A stretch of 35,013 nt of DNA. It comes from Hysterium pulicare CBS 123377. Taxonomy: Eukaryota > Ascomycota > Dothideomycetes > Hysteriales > Hysteriaceae. The notes beneath the pieces are model-generated. The model had not been told where the DNA came from and made no database searches. It saw only the letters and a program-made list of their open reading frames with translations. This document shows, one piece after another, positions 1-11,133 of this stretch (the first letter of the stretch is position 1; the number at the start of each line of letters is the position of its first letter). The position numbers and the translations under genes were made by a program. The stretch is taken from assembly GCA_000467715.1 (NCBI GenBank), contig AJFK01000678.1:1-35013 (forward strand), given 5' to 3'.

Positions 1-198
1 CTTCATGTGATCGGATTACAGAGATTAAGCATTATCAACGGCTGCGAGATATACTGTAATGTGTCAACCTAAAGTCATCATAAGGATGATGCATCTTTCA
101 AACTCTAAAGTGCGATATGATCAGCATCACATCACATTCCAAAGTTTATACCAGAAAATGACAACCCAAACTCCATTACTATGCTATAACCATGCCAT

Positions 199-1470
199 CT
201 ATTTAACACCCGGAATACTCTTTGCCTCATTATTCCCCAATTCTTCTTCTTTCCATCCAGCTCCGACCTTCCGTCCTCCCTCCTTCCTCTTAACTCTGCA
301 CCAGAGACTAACTTCTTGATCCCAAATGAACTGCCAGATAACATAGACCCAGCTCTTATGACAAGGCAATTCATCATAGAACTCCTTCGCGATCTGGTTC
401 AACTTCGGAAGCCTGGTCCATGGTATAGCAGGGAAATCGTGGTGCTCGTTGTGCAAGCCAACGTTATACGTGAGTATATTAAGGGGTCCATAATATGAGA
501 AGGTTTCTGGTAGAGGGATGTTGGAGGATGGGTTCCGCGCGGTGGCTGGTTGTTTTTCGAAAACATAGTGTTCGGCGATGAAGTGGCCAGCGCAAGGATG
601 CAAAGATCCAGCCAAGAACGAACTCACTATAAAGTATGCTAATGCGTGACCGCCCGCGAACTTGACCAGGGTATAATCGAAAGCAAGTTGAGCTACGATA
701 TTGAAGAAGTGGATCTTTGTCAAGGGGAGATTGTAGACAAACATCGGACGTAGGGCGTAGAAAAAAATCTGGAAGGTGGCGAAGAAGGCTTTTCCGGCGA
801 CGGAGTCGAGAAAGAGTGCTTCGAGGGAGGTAGGGAGGTCGGTATCGAGACCATCGACGCCGAGAGATTTGTGGTGGGTTAGATGGTATGGCTGTATAGT
901 CATTAGTCTCATTCGTCGCGACCGATGAGCTCCACAGTATATACATACCCTAAATGAGGCACTATAAGGAATCCCAATTGGTAGATTTGCGAAAACAGCA
1001 AATAGTCTATTTGCAAGAGGAGACCTGTATGCAAGATTGTGGGATATCTCGTGAATGGCTAGGAACAGATTCTGATTCGCCGTTGCTCCAATTATGTATG
1101 CCGTGAGGAAGAACGGCCATGATATGATAGAGGTACTTCGGAGAGAATATGCACAAAATATCTGAAGAGCTACAACGGCCGTGACAAGGTACTTCGTAAG
1201 AGGTTCCGGTCCACACAGTTTGGTAACCTAGGCGAAGCAATGTCAGCCAATCCCTCCGTTATCTCTTCTTGAAGACTTGTATACCTCTGGATGAGCTTTG
1301 ATTATAGCCTGCCTCCTCGTCCTGTGCGGCTCCTCGGTGTATGTCCAGAAAAAGCGATCATGTTCGTGGGCTTCGACAGAGGCGGGTTTGACTTCTTCAC
1401 GAGGAGTCGTCAAGAACTGTTTGGGTGCTTTCCTGGGCTGGACAGTAGCGGTAGAGACTGAAGAACGCAT
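199..1470 (-). CDS. dsd1: Sphingolipid delta-4 desaturase (dihydroceramide desaturase)
   Basis: ER membrane di-iron enzyme that puts the delta-4 double bond into the dihydroceramide long-chain base, giving ceramide for the glucosylceramide branch. Three exons read 1470-1285, 1227-949 and 891-199 on the minus strand (385 aa). All three histidine boxes are visible: HEISH in exon 2, HLTHH at the start of exon 3 and HNEHH further down exon 3. The N terminus has the family's WTYTEEPH segment, and exon 2 carries hydrophobic membrane stretches. Splicing joins SASFR to PYHLTHHKSLG, exactly as the family reads. The start is the ATG at 1470; the open frame extends upstream only to a TTG. There is no cytochrome b5 domain, as is usual for DES-type enzymes. 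The C-terminal tail is short and charged. Its 5' side faces the gene-poor stretch before metalloprotease A. Confidence 0.93.
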
Positions 1471-2876
1471 AGTGCACGATTTGCGGCTCTGCAAGTAATA
1501 ATGAGAGAGTCGAAGGGGTTTTCTTAAGTAGACATTTTGACGTTTGGCGGCGAGCTTGAAAGTTCAAGGGACTTGTGGACCGTGGGGCTAGACTTGGCCG
1601 TTGATTCGACACGCGGGTGACATAAGCGAAAAATCTTATCTTATCGGACCCCTTAACGGGACATTCACTTTTCCCTGACACATCGGATATACATATTTCC
1701 GGCTGCTGCCTTTTCAGACTTCACTTGGACAGCAGATTCATTCATAACGTCTGTACAGTTTGAAAAGACTGAATTAGGATATAATCTAGGCTGCTATTCT
1801 CTGGACGATGAATCCTGCAATTAATCGTTCCAAATGCCTATTCCCAATAATGGCCTCCCCTCAAGGTATCCATCGCCACTAACCATTCCATTCCAACTCC
1901 TTCACAAACAAACCCTCATATTTCTCTACGAACTTGGTTTCATAGCCTCCAAATTCGCCTCACGATTCCGTACCCATCCAATCTCTCCACTCACCAACGA
2001 CAACACAAACTCCTCAGATCCCCAACCGCTTCATCTTCCCAATAGCGTCTCTCCTTCGAGCGGTCGTCCATAACCGCAGTCTCATGTACCAATGGTTCGA
2101 TGCTTGGACTTGGGATCGGCTGGAGTATTAGTAGGGACTGCAGGTTGAAGGGCTGAGAGAGAGCTGTGCGTTTGTTCATGACTTACTAGGAGAGGAGGTT
2201 GGTGTCGTAGGGGCTGAGTCAGGGATGTACTGTTTCCTTGCTAGCCCCGCTGTTGAGGAAGGGTGAGCCTATTGATGGCATGATTGGGATATGTGGGTGA
2301 TTGTCGTTTAGGAAGATGATGTAGAGGGTGGCAATGTGGATCTTCTTGAGATGGAGACTGTGGTGACTCTTTAGATGGGATGTCGCGTTCGAAAACTGAG
2401 TCTAGCAAGATCGAGCGGGTGGTGGAAGGGTTCAGGCGCAGCTTCTTCCAGAGCCTTCGCCTCTTTGTTTGAAATGTTTGCTATGCACAGAGTTGTACTT
2501 AAACAATTGCTCTAGCGACGTTATCACTTGGATAAACACATTACTCTACTTCCCCTCTATTCAGTATATGCCAATAAGTATCTCACAATACCAACACTTA
2601 CGACCGAGTTTCCGAACGATCATCATGCATTGTGTACCTACTATCCAAGAAGGAGCCACCACTCGGCTCCAAACCTCCTTCACAATGTACTTGGATTAGA
2701 TGAGTGCCTACCATTCATACCTTACTATCGTCCACCTTGTATACATGCCGTCCCCCTCATCGAATTCACAATGTCTCCTATATGGCTTATCTATATCATA
2801 TCAAATTCTTCCCCCTTTCTATATCCATTCCCCCTTACTACCCTCAAACACTTTCTCTCAACAACCAGCCCTCCAA
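1471..2876. other. Intergenic stretch without a convincing gene
   Basis: About 1.4 kb between the desaturase start and metalloprotease A. Short open frames exist on both strands, for example 1834-2073 plus and a minus-strand frame around 2250-2480. None has a recognisable motif, a good start context or splice sites leading to a larger protein. The pyrimidine-rich plus strand at 2700-2876 is open in the metalloprotease A frame but reads like untranslated leader. The 5' regulatory regions of both flanking genes must lie here. Confidence 0.5.
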
Positions 2877-4262
2877 ATGGCAGAACAAAATAACCCAACA
2901 GTAGGCCAAGTCTACAAAGCATCACGCACAAAGCGCCAAAGCGACCACAACCACTTCATCCAAAACCAATGTCCCGATACCCCCTCGCAAAAAACCATGG
3001 CCCACCACTTCACTTTCCTCCACCAGCACACCCAACAGCCATCATGGCTAAAGTCCCGTAATTTGCCTCCTCCTCCTCCCAAGGGAAACGACACCCTCAC
3101 CAACCCCATCCATCCGCTCTTCCACAAGCAAAACTGGCCAGAGCTGTCGCAGGAAGACTACGCCCTCATAACACCCAGCCTCCGCCTCGCCAGTCTCCTA
3201 ATCACGGAAGAGGCGCTGCGATCCTGGTGGTTGCATCTGTGCTGCGGCGATCTGCGAACAGATGGCCAGCGAACCTTCCTCGAGCCGCATCCGCACGAGG
3301 AGATGGCGGAGGGGTATGAGGCGGTGCGGGCGCGGTTCGCGAAGATAGCGGAGAGTATTACGTTCCGCTTTGTAGATTTCCAGGAGCTTCGGTCTAAAGA
3401 GCACAGCGAGGAAGTGGCGAGTGGAGCTGGAGATGAAGGAACCGATGGGGGATATACTTTTGAGTATAATGTCGAGGGTCAGTTCCGGTCTTTGCCCCTT
3501 GGTGCCGTGCAGCAGCACTTCAAGATGAGTAGGAGTACTTTGAAGATGTACCGAGTTGGCGGTGATGTGGATGCGGATGTAATCCTCGACGCCGAGATCC
3601 TTCTTAACCATAATAGACTCAGTCGCTTGAAGCGCTTCGATGAGAATAGTCAGCAGAGCCTGAAGACGAAAGAAATGTTCGTATTAACGGATACGATGAT
3701 CCATGAGCTTGCTCACGCTTTCGGGAGGTGTCCCCGTCCTCGCTACTTTAAAGAACATTACCACACACTTAGGGATTACATTCCGGAATACGGCTATTCG
3801 TGGACGATCTTCGCGTTTGGAAGTCCAGTCCAAACAGCCAATTTTGATGGCTTTGACGTCCTGTATTATTCGCCGAGTATAACCAGAACACCGGATCCAG
3901 AGAAGTTGAATCAAGGGTTAGAAGAAGCGTTCGGTAAAATGACTTGGGTGCCTATTTCAGATGAGTGGACGGAGATGTGGTTCCGGAAATCTATCTGGAG
4001 GGACTTTGCGAAGTATAAAGAGGAAGGGAAGTTGGAACTGCCGACAGCGCAGGAGATGAGGCTGGAGATTCGAGGGGATAAGGTTGGCGACGAAGACGTG
4101 TTCGGTCTTTACTTCGATGGAAAGGAGGTCGAGGAGGGCTCTGATCCTGAAGAAAATATCATCGGTTCTAAGCCTCCTGAACCTAAACAGGAGAGTAAGA
4201 AGCGAGACAAGCGTAAAGCGGAGCAGGAGAAATTAGTGGACCGCAAGCGCAGGAAGGGATAG
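2877..4262 (+). CDS. Putative HExxH zinc metalloprotease A, uncharacterised fungal family
   Basis: Single-exon protein of 461 aa with no family name I can assign. It carries HELAHAF (H276, E277, H280). Twenty-four residues after H280 comes the acidic PEYGYS motif (E304), and CPRPRYF and EHYH lie between them. This layout fits a zincin whose third ligand is a downstream Glu or His. Other landmarks are NPIHPLF, WWLHLCC in the first half, and EWTEMWFRKSIW and LELPTA after the active-site region. The last 30 residues are strongly basic (KKRDKRKAEQ, DRKRRKG), resembling a nuclear localisation signal. There is no signal peptide or membrane segment. The frame is open back to an ATG at 2700, but that extra stretch reads like untranslated leader, so I prefer MAEQN at 2877. 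The gene at 9633-10994 is a clear paralogue. Protease activity is inferred from the motif only. Confidence 0.8.
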   Translation: MAEQNNPTVGQVYKASRTKRQSDHNHFIQNQCPDTPSQKTMAHHFTFLHQHTQQPSWLKSRNLPPPPPKGNDTLTNPIHPLFHKQNWPELSQEDYALITPSLRLASLLITEEALRSWWLHLCCGDLRTDGQRTFLEPHPHEEMAEGYEAVRARFAKIAESITFRFVDFQELRSKEHSEEVASGAGDEGTDGGYTFEYNVEGQFRSLPLGAVQQHFKMSRSTLKMYRVGGDVDADVILDAEILLNHNRLSRLKRFDENSQQSLKTKEMFVLTDTMIHELAHAFGRCPRPRYFKEHYHTLRDYIPEYGYSWTIFAFGSPVQTANFDGFDVLYYSPSITRTPDPEKLNQGLEEAFGKMTWVPISDEWTEMWFRKSIWRDFAKYKEEGKLELPTAQEMRLEIRGDKVGDEDVFGLYFDGKEVEEGSDPEENIIGSKPPEPKQESKKRDKRKAEQEKLVDRKRRKG

Positions 4263-4410
4263 AGACCAAGAGGGATAGAAGATAGTCAGAGCACCATCTA
4301 GGAATGTCCGCATTTGATTAGATTTGAACCAAATACTCAAGCAAGTCAGCCTTGAATTTAAGTGAAAAATTGATATCCAGTTCCTCGTTTACCCCCTATA
4401 TGTCCTAAAT

Positions 4411-6063
<1,653 letters not shown>

Positions 6064-6163
6064 TGTGTCTACAGCGTCTTCAGTAGTTTGTGGGAGGCCA
6101 AAGCAGACGCGCACAAGGAAAGTTGAAGTGTGGATTCCGCCCCGAGGCCAGGGATCCGCCCCG

Positions 6164-6168
6164 CCAAT
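6164..6168 (+). promoter_or_regulatory. CCAAT box in the map2 / J-protein divergent promoter
   Basis: The 189 bases between the two divergent start codons (6063 and 6253) contain CCGCCAATGACG, a CCAAT pentamer running straight into a TGACG half-site. CCAAT is the target of the fungal Hap2/3/5 complex and TGACG resembles a CRE/ATF half-site. Position, 85 bases before the J-protein ATG, fits a functional element; the assignment is by pattern only. Confidence 0.4.
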
Positions 6169-6252
6169 GACGTTTCGAAGACACCCTGACAGCGAACTTC
6201 CACCTTCAACATCTTAAACTCCAACTCTCAAACCCAATGCTCGGAATGCTTC

Positions 6253-7122
6253 ATGCCACTCCGCCCAGCACCTCTCCCGCGACATCCTCGCACCCTCCCC
6301 CATCCCATACCCTTCGCATACCGCCCTCTACGCCCCCCATGCACATCTTTCCACACAACCACAATCCAAAGAACCGATAGCGCCCAACCGACCCACTACG
6401 AACTCCTCCAACTGCCCCCCTCCGCCTCCGTCGCCGAAATAAAAAAGCAATTCTTCGCCCTCTCCAAAAAATACCATCCAGACAAGAACCCCACCGACCC
6501 CACCGCCAGCACGCGCTTCGTGCAAATCTCCGAGGCATATCACGTCCTCTCCGTTGCGGAGAAGCGCTCTCAGTATGACCGCGAGCTTGCTGCTGCGCAG
6601 TCGAGATGGAGTGGGGGAGGAGGGGGTGGTGTGCCGAAGGGCTCATACAGCAGTGCGCAAGGGTTCGCGGGGTCTAGAGCCCCGAGTGGATTGAGTCGAC
6701 GGAGGACGCAGTTTCGTGGTCCGCCGCCTTCGTTTTATAAGTCGGGTGGGTATGGGAAGCAGGGTGCGAAACGCGCTGAGCATGCTTATCAGCATACTCC
6801 TGGCGCTGGCGGAGAGGCCGAGGAGGGTGCGGAGGGGAATGAGGGGGTGTATGGAGGGTTTGGGCCTGGGCAAACGAGTCATGGGAATGAGGTGCCGCAT
6901 TTTGATGATATGAGGCATAAGAGGATGCATGATACTGTTAATGAGTATATTAGTCAGAAGAGGAGGCAGAGGGAGGGTGGGAGGATGATTGATGAGTTGG
7001 GGAATAGCGGGATGATAATCAATTTCGTATTGGTTAGTGGCACGTTGGGGTTTATCGTGTGGACCTTGTCGCTAATTGGGAAGGTGGAGAAGAAGGGTGC
7101 GAAGAAGAAGGAAGATTCGTAG
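6253..7122 (+). CDS. J-domain protein with C-terminal membrane anchor, probably mitochondrial (DNAJC30/DNAJC4-like)
   Basis: Hsp70 co-chaperone of 289 aa in one exon. The first ~40 residues are rich in Arg, Pro and Ser/Thr without acidic residues (ending SFHTTTIQR), which suggests a mitochondrial presequence. The J domain follows at about 47-112: HYELLQLPPSASVAEIKKQF, then helix II with the invariant HPD in KYHPDKNP, then FVQISEAYHVLS and YDREL. A glycine-rich segment and a region rich in Gly, Glu and Ser come next. Near the C terminus one hydrophobic helix (about 253-275, MIINFVLVSGTLGFIVWTL) is followed by a lysine-rich tail. An N-terminal J domain with a single C-terminal transmembrane helix matches the DNAJC30/DNAJC4 type rather than classical DnaJ. 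The ATG at 6237 is in another frame, so 6253 is the start. Confidence 0.85.
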   Translation: MPLRPAPLPRHPRTLPHPIPFAYRPLRPPCTSFHTTTIQRTDSAQPTHYELLQLPPSASVAEIKKQFFALSKKYHPDKNPTDPTASTRFVQISEAYHVLSVAEKRSQYDRELAAAQSRWSGGGGGGVPKGSYSSAQGFAGSRAPSGLSRRRTQFRGPPPSFYKSGGYGKQGAKRAEHAYQHTPGAGGEAEEGAEGNEGVYGGFGPGQTSHGNEVPHFDDMRHKRMHDTVNEYISQKRRQREGGRMIDELGNSGMIINFVLVSGTLGFIVWTLSLIGKVEKKGAKKKEDS

Positions 7123-7463
7123 GATAGGGCGTGGGGCTGTATATATTAGGTTGCACTGCTTTGACAGTGCTTGTACACATACTCCGCAACGGCGCCGGGA
7201 GTTATGGTTAGATGAGAGAGGACCAAGGATTTCAGTTAAATGAATTAATTTTTGAAAATTCTTGCATTGAGGCGAAGAACTGTTGTACATGCCAAACGGA
7301 GCAGAACAAGAGCAAACGCTCAACACGTCAACAAAAAAAGATTTCGAAATCCAGTATCGCTATTGGAAACGAAATCGATCCCCCTCTCCAAAAATCTATA
7401 TGCATGCCTTGACAGCGACTCCGATTCTGATTCTACACAAATACAATAGATACAGTATCTTCT
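7123..7463. other. Convergent intergenic region
   Basis: 341 bases between the stop codons of the J-protein and porin genes. It must hold both 3' UTRs and polyadenylation signals. The short overlapping open frames on the plus strand (7212-7480) have no coding character. Confidence 0.5.
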
Positions 7464-8711
7464 CTAACCTTCGAAGGTGAAGCTGGTTCCGAGCTTGTGG
7501 CCGGCCTCGTTGAGTTTCTGGGTATCGAAAGAACCACCAATGCCGAAGGTGACACCGCTGTTAACCTTGGTGTTGTAGGCAAGGGAGGCAATGCCGCGGT
7601 CGTTGATCTTGGCCTGCATCACTTGTCAGTCCCCGTGCCTTTGAAGTTATGGGTTTTGACGTACCTTGGCGAATGACAGAGGGTCGATCTTGTACTTTCC
7701 AGCAAGCTCAATGCCAACGGTGGATCCGCTCTTAGCATCCCAAGAAGCTTTGGCACCAGCCTCGACGGCGGCATTGACCCTCTGGTAGTACGAAGCAGTG
7801 AAGATGTTCAAGCTGTTCGTGGCAGTGATGGCAGCGTTGTAGGTTGCGGTGGTATAGCCGAGAGCAGCAGAGTACTTGGTGACAGCAGCCTTCTGGACGT
7901 CGTATCCAACCTCACCACCAACCATGAAGCCCTCATGGCTAACGACACCATCGAAGAGGGCATTGACCTTGCCGCTGGGTGCGTAGTCGAAGAAAGCACG
8001 TACATGGCCCAGGGGCTGCTTGAAGTGGAGGTTGAGTTTTTGTCCCTTGTTGCCAGAGCCAGGATTGAAGTTGGCAAGAACCTCAGCCTTTACTCCCTGG
8101 GCAAGAGTGTCGTTCAGCTCCACCTTGGTGGCTAGGAGGTTGGCAGTATTCCATGATTGTGTGACGCTAATGCCTGTGCCAATGTGTGTCAGTCTTATGG
8201 CAGACCATATCGCGCAGCCGGGCGGTTGTAGAGCGTGAAATGAAAAAAATTGAATGTGCTTGGTTTTGCAGATAGGTATCGCTAGTAATGAACGTCGTAT
8301 ATATATACCGTTGCTAAGCCCCTTCTTGGCCTCGAGCTGTTGTGGAGAGATGTTAGCATTGGCTCAGTACAAGATGAATAGGATTCAACTTACAGATGAC
8401 GAGACAGGTCCATCGTGAGACGAAGTGCCCCTGGCGGTGAAGTTCACGCCGTTGGGTGCTTTCAGCTTAACCTCAAGGGCAGCTATTGCAAGTTAGCATG
8501 GCCACATTCAGGGTGAAGAAGGCGAACAAACCGGCAGCAGTGTGATAGAAGTCCTTGTTGATGAGCTGAAAAGGCAATTGTGAGTGAATTGTCCAATGCA
8601 CAGGATCCAGATAGTCCATACATCATTTGAAGCTTTCGCGATGTCGGAAAAGGCCGGGGGAGGAACCTTCAGGACAGCGGCGACCTTTGGGTTATCGGTG
8701 AAGGTGGTCAT
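7464..8711 (-). CDS. por1: Mitochondrial outer membrane porin (VDAC)
   Basis: Voltage-dependent anion channel, a 19-strand beta barrel that carries ATP/ADP and other metabolites across the outer mitochondrial membrane. Six exons on the minus strand: 8711-8622, 8565-8532, 8482-8394, 8336-8309, 8173-7665 and 7613-7464, giving 299 aa. Family landmarks are PAFSDIAKASND, LINKDFYHT, VTQSWNTANLL, LNLHFKQP, GYDVQKAA, YSAALGY, NIFTASYYQRVN, YKIDPLSFAK, KINDRGIASLAYN and the C-terminal HKLGTSFTFEG. Fungal porins are usually about 283 aa and begin almost directly at PAFSDIAK. This one has about 16 extra N-terminal residues (MTTFTDNPKVAAVLKV) and no later in-frame ATG before the conserved part. The 28-base exon and the other small 5' exons are supported by frame and by homology across every junction. 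Confidence 0.95.
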
Positions 8712-9632
8712 GGTGATGGATTCTCGGGGAGAAAGAAGTGGTGATGCTTGGTGTTGATGGAAGAAAAGGATTTGTCGCGCAAAGAAAAAAACAACGCAGG
8801 AGCTTTGTCGCGGAAGAGATGAAGGCAGTCCGGGAGTTTCGCGGCTTTTCCCGAACAATACCCCCAAAGTGAGCCGAATCCGGCAACGTGCGTTTCGACA
8901 TCTGTTCGCCCACCTGGGCACCAACATAGCACTCCTTGACATCGAACATCACGACATATTCTCCAGCCACTTCGACTTGATTCTATGTTGTGGATCATAT
9001 ACATCACACAAACACTCTTTGTTCTCGGAACACTCAACTCTCACAAAAGAAATCATGGCCAGCACTCCCGGGCTTCCAAGGCCTTCTAAAGTTGTCGCCT
9101 TTCTTATGGATCACTAGGCGTCCTGAACATCTAAAAGTAATGTGATTGTGCATATACAGACGGTAGTTTCCTTTTAGGCCCACCGTGTCTCCTTCAATTA
9201 CAATGTTTTCTCATTGTGCACGATCATCACTCTCATACCGGAGTAACACATCCTATGTCATGCGTTGTTTCTCGACAACCACTGCTCCCGAATCTCTCGT
9301 TTCCACAATCCTACTGAGCACCTACGTATCGGTGCAGAAGCACTTGTCGATTCTCACCAACATGCCAGAGACTTCTACAGCCACACTGTCATAGACGATC
9401 TTATGCCTTATCTCATAAACATGTCTCTAAAGCCCATTGTAGATCTATAAGACTAGGATGTGGTACCCCTTTGTGAGTGGTCGCCGTACATTGTGCGTCA
9501 CCAACATTGGCTTCATGTTCACACTTGGAAGACCAAATGCAGAAAGACAAACTGTCTTCAAATATCTAGATGCAAAGTAGGCAAGTAATTCCTTTCTGCA
9601 TCCTCCGTGTTACTACTCCCTACTACGACAAA
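8712..9632. other. Divergent intergenic region between porin and metalloprotease B
   Basis: About 920 bases that contain both promoters. The half nearer the porin gene shows nothing recognisable. The half from 9055 onward contains a relic-like open stretch, listed separately. Confidence 0.5.
9055..9600 (+). pseudogene. Possible decayed gene remnant (weak)
   Basis: At 9055 an ATG in good context (AAATCATGG) opens a 20-codon frame ending at 9117. Downstream, one frame stays largely open from about 9250 to 9600 and reads like protein (segments GAEALVDSHQHARDFYSH, MPYLINMSLKPIVDL, then VPLCEWSPYIVRHQHW). It is interrupted by two closely spaced stops near 9447-9456. I found no splice sites that join these parts cleanly and I recognise no family. 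It could be a gene remnant or just chance open sequence. Confidence 0.2.
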
Positions 9633-10994
9633 ATGTCTTCTCTGAACGATAAAGTATCTTCTCTGAACGATAAAATATCTTCTGTCTTTCCATCAATACC
9701 ACCACCAACCTACAAAGTCTTCTTACCAGAGAAAAACGACGTCACTCTGGGCCTCGTCCTCCGAGACACTTATGAAAACGAAAAGAAGGCACGAGACACA
9801 TTTCGCTCTGACCATGGTCCTTGCTGGAGTAGCTTCCAAGCTATATTGCCATACTTCGAAGCCGATGAACAGAATAGCGCGGGAGCATGGCTCCAAATGC
9901 GTGGGTTGCCGGACCCTATCAACGACGATCATCTAGACAACCCCATCCATCCAATCTTCAAGCAGAAGAACTGGAGTAAGATTTCCAATGATGATTATGA
10001 GCTTATAAAGCCATGTCTTCGTCTTGTAAGTCTCCTGATTGAAGAAGAGTCGCTGCAAGCATGGTGGATACATATTTGCTGCTCACATCTAGACTTTGAC
10101 GACCGAGGGCTCTACCTTAAGGAACCTCCGGGTCAGAACGCTCGGGAGGCGATCGAGATCGTCAAGAATCGGTTTGCTGAGATTGCTAAGCGCATCACGC
10201 TCCGGTTTCTTAGCGCCGACGATCCAGACAACGACAGGGTTCTAGGGCGCATCGGTTGCGGGACCCTCCACGAATACGGGTGTGATGGGAGAACGCTGAC
10301 GCATATTGGCCAGGAGAAATTGAATGTAAAACCTGTGATCAGCTTTCGTCGCGAGTTTTTGATCCGGTTGAGGCAATATCACGCGAACGCGCAGCATCGA
10401 ATGATGGAAACTGAGCGGTTCCGTCTCGCAGCGGTAATATTGCATGAGTTAGGACATGCCTTTTACGTTTGTCCTACTCCGCGGTACTTCTTGGAGCACT
10501 ACCATAGTCGCGAAGAAATGGTCCCGGAGTGTGGTTATTCGTGCGTAATCTCCACGTTTGGTAGTGTGGTTAACCAACTTGTGACCGACTCAGTTAACTT
10601 CTTATACTACTCACCACAGGTAAGCAAGGCTTCTTCTTTAGAAGCTTTAGCTACCCCAACTTGGGTGCTCATAACGCATGAATGGACGCAACTTTGGTTT
10701 CGGAAGAGTATCTGGAATGACTTTGCGAAGTTTCACACCGAAGGCCGACTTGAGCTGCCAACTGCTGGAGAGATGGGGCTGGCAATCCGGTGTCAAGTCC
10801 ACAACGTCAAGCCGAAGCCGAAGCTGCAGTGTGTTGTCGAAGTTAACGGGCACGAAATTTCGCACCACTTTTCAACGGTCAGAAAATACGTCCCTTATCA
10901 TGGGAAGAGTCGGAGACTCCTTGCAAAATACGTTCCAGAAGATTGGGAACCAGATGTGTTCCACAAAATAAAGACCATCGTATTCGGAGGTTGA
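9633..10994 (+). CDS. Putative HExxH zinc metalloprotease B, paralogue of A
   Basis: Single-exon protein of 453 aa, clearly related to the gene at 2877-4262. Shared blocks are NPIHPIF, DYELIKPCLRL, SLLIEEESLQAWWIHICC, then HELGHAF (H271, E272, H275), CPTPRYF, EHYH, PECGYS (E299) and EWTQLWFRKSIW, DFAK, LELPTA, EMGLAIR. Spacing from the second zinc-ligand His to the PE motif is 24 residues in both, so the active-site module is conserved while the flanks have diverged. Unlike A it has no basic NLS-like tail and ends in a different sequence. There is no signal peptide or membrane helix. An upstream in-frame ATG at 9570 exists, but MSSLNDK at 9633 is the more natural start. The first codons are a tandem repeat. 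Function is unknown; proteolysis is inferred from the HExxH motif. Confidence 0.78.
   Translation: MSSLNDKVSSLNDKISSVFPSIPPPTYKVFLPEKNDVTLGLVLRDTYENEKKARDTFRSDHGPCWSSFQAILPYFEADEQNSAGAWLQMRGLPDPINDDHLDNPIHPIFKQKNWSKISNDDYELIKPCLRLVSLLIEEESLQAWWIHICCSHLDFDDRGLYLKEPPGQNAREAIEIVKNRFAEIAKRITLRFLSADDPDNDRVLGRIGCGTLHEYGCDGRTLTHIGQEKLNVKPVISFRREFLIRLRQYHANAQHRMMETERFRLAAVILHELGHAFYVCPTPRYFLEHYHSREEMVPECGYSCVISTFGSVVNQLVTDSVNFLYYSPQVSKASSLEALATPTWVLITHEWTQLWFRKSIWNDFAKFHTEGRLELPTAGEMGLAIRCQVHNVKPKPKLQCVVEVNGHEISHHFSTVRKYVPYHGKSRRLLAKYVPEDWEPDVFHKIKTIVFGG
9636..9677 (+). repeat. 21-base tandem repeat at the start of metalloprotease B
   Basis: Two adjacent 21-base units beginning TCTTCTCTGAACGATAAA, differing at one position, followed by a partial third unit (TCTTCTGTC). 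In frame they encode SSLNDKV, SSLNDKI and SS. This is a length-variable feature of the protein's N terminus. Confidence 0.85.
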
Positions 10995-11133
10995 GTAACT
11001 GCGCAGTTACTAATATTTCAATGGCTGTAGTCTAGCTGTTATAGCTGTTGAAGTAGATACCGTCCGCTGTTTCATTGGATATCTTATCCGTCGCTCCATT
11101 TCAGTCCCTTAACTAGATAGATATACAACTAGC
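10995..11133. other. Short spacer after metalloprotease B
   Basis: 139 bases holding the 3' end of metalloprotease B and the leader of the following small ORF; nothing else is seen. Confidence 0.4.

Noticed and set aside
479-946. 155-codon minus-strand frame
   Set aside because: Out-of-frame shadow of desaturase exon 3, crossing its intron.
1834-2073. Small plus-strand frame upstream of metalloprotease A
   Set aside because: Low-complexity Pro/Ser content, no motif, no splice continuation.
2700-2876. Upstream in-frame start for metalloprotease A (59 extra codons)
   Set aside because: The extra segment is rich in Ser, Pro, Tyr and Leu with no resemblance to paralogue B, and reads like a pyrimidine-rich leader. 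MAEQN at 2877 gives a length close to B.
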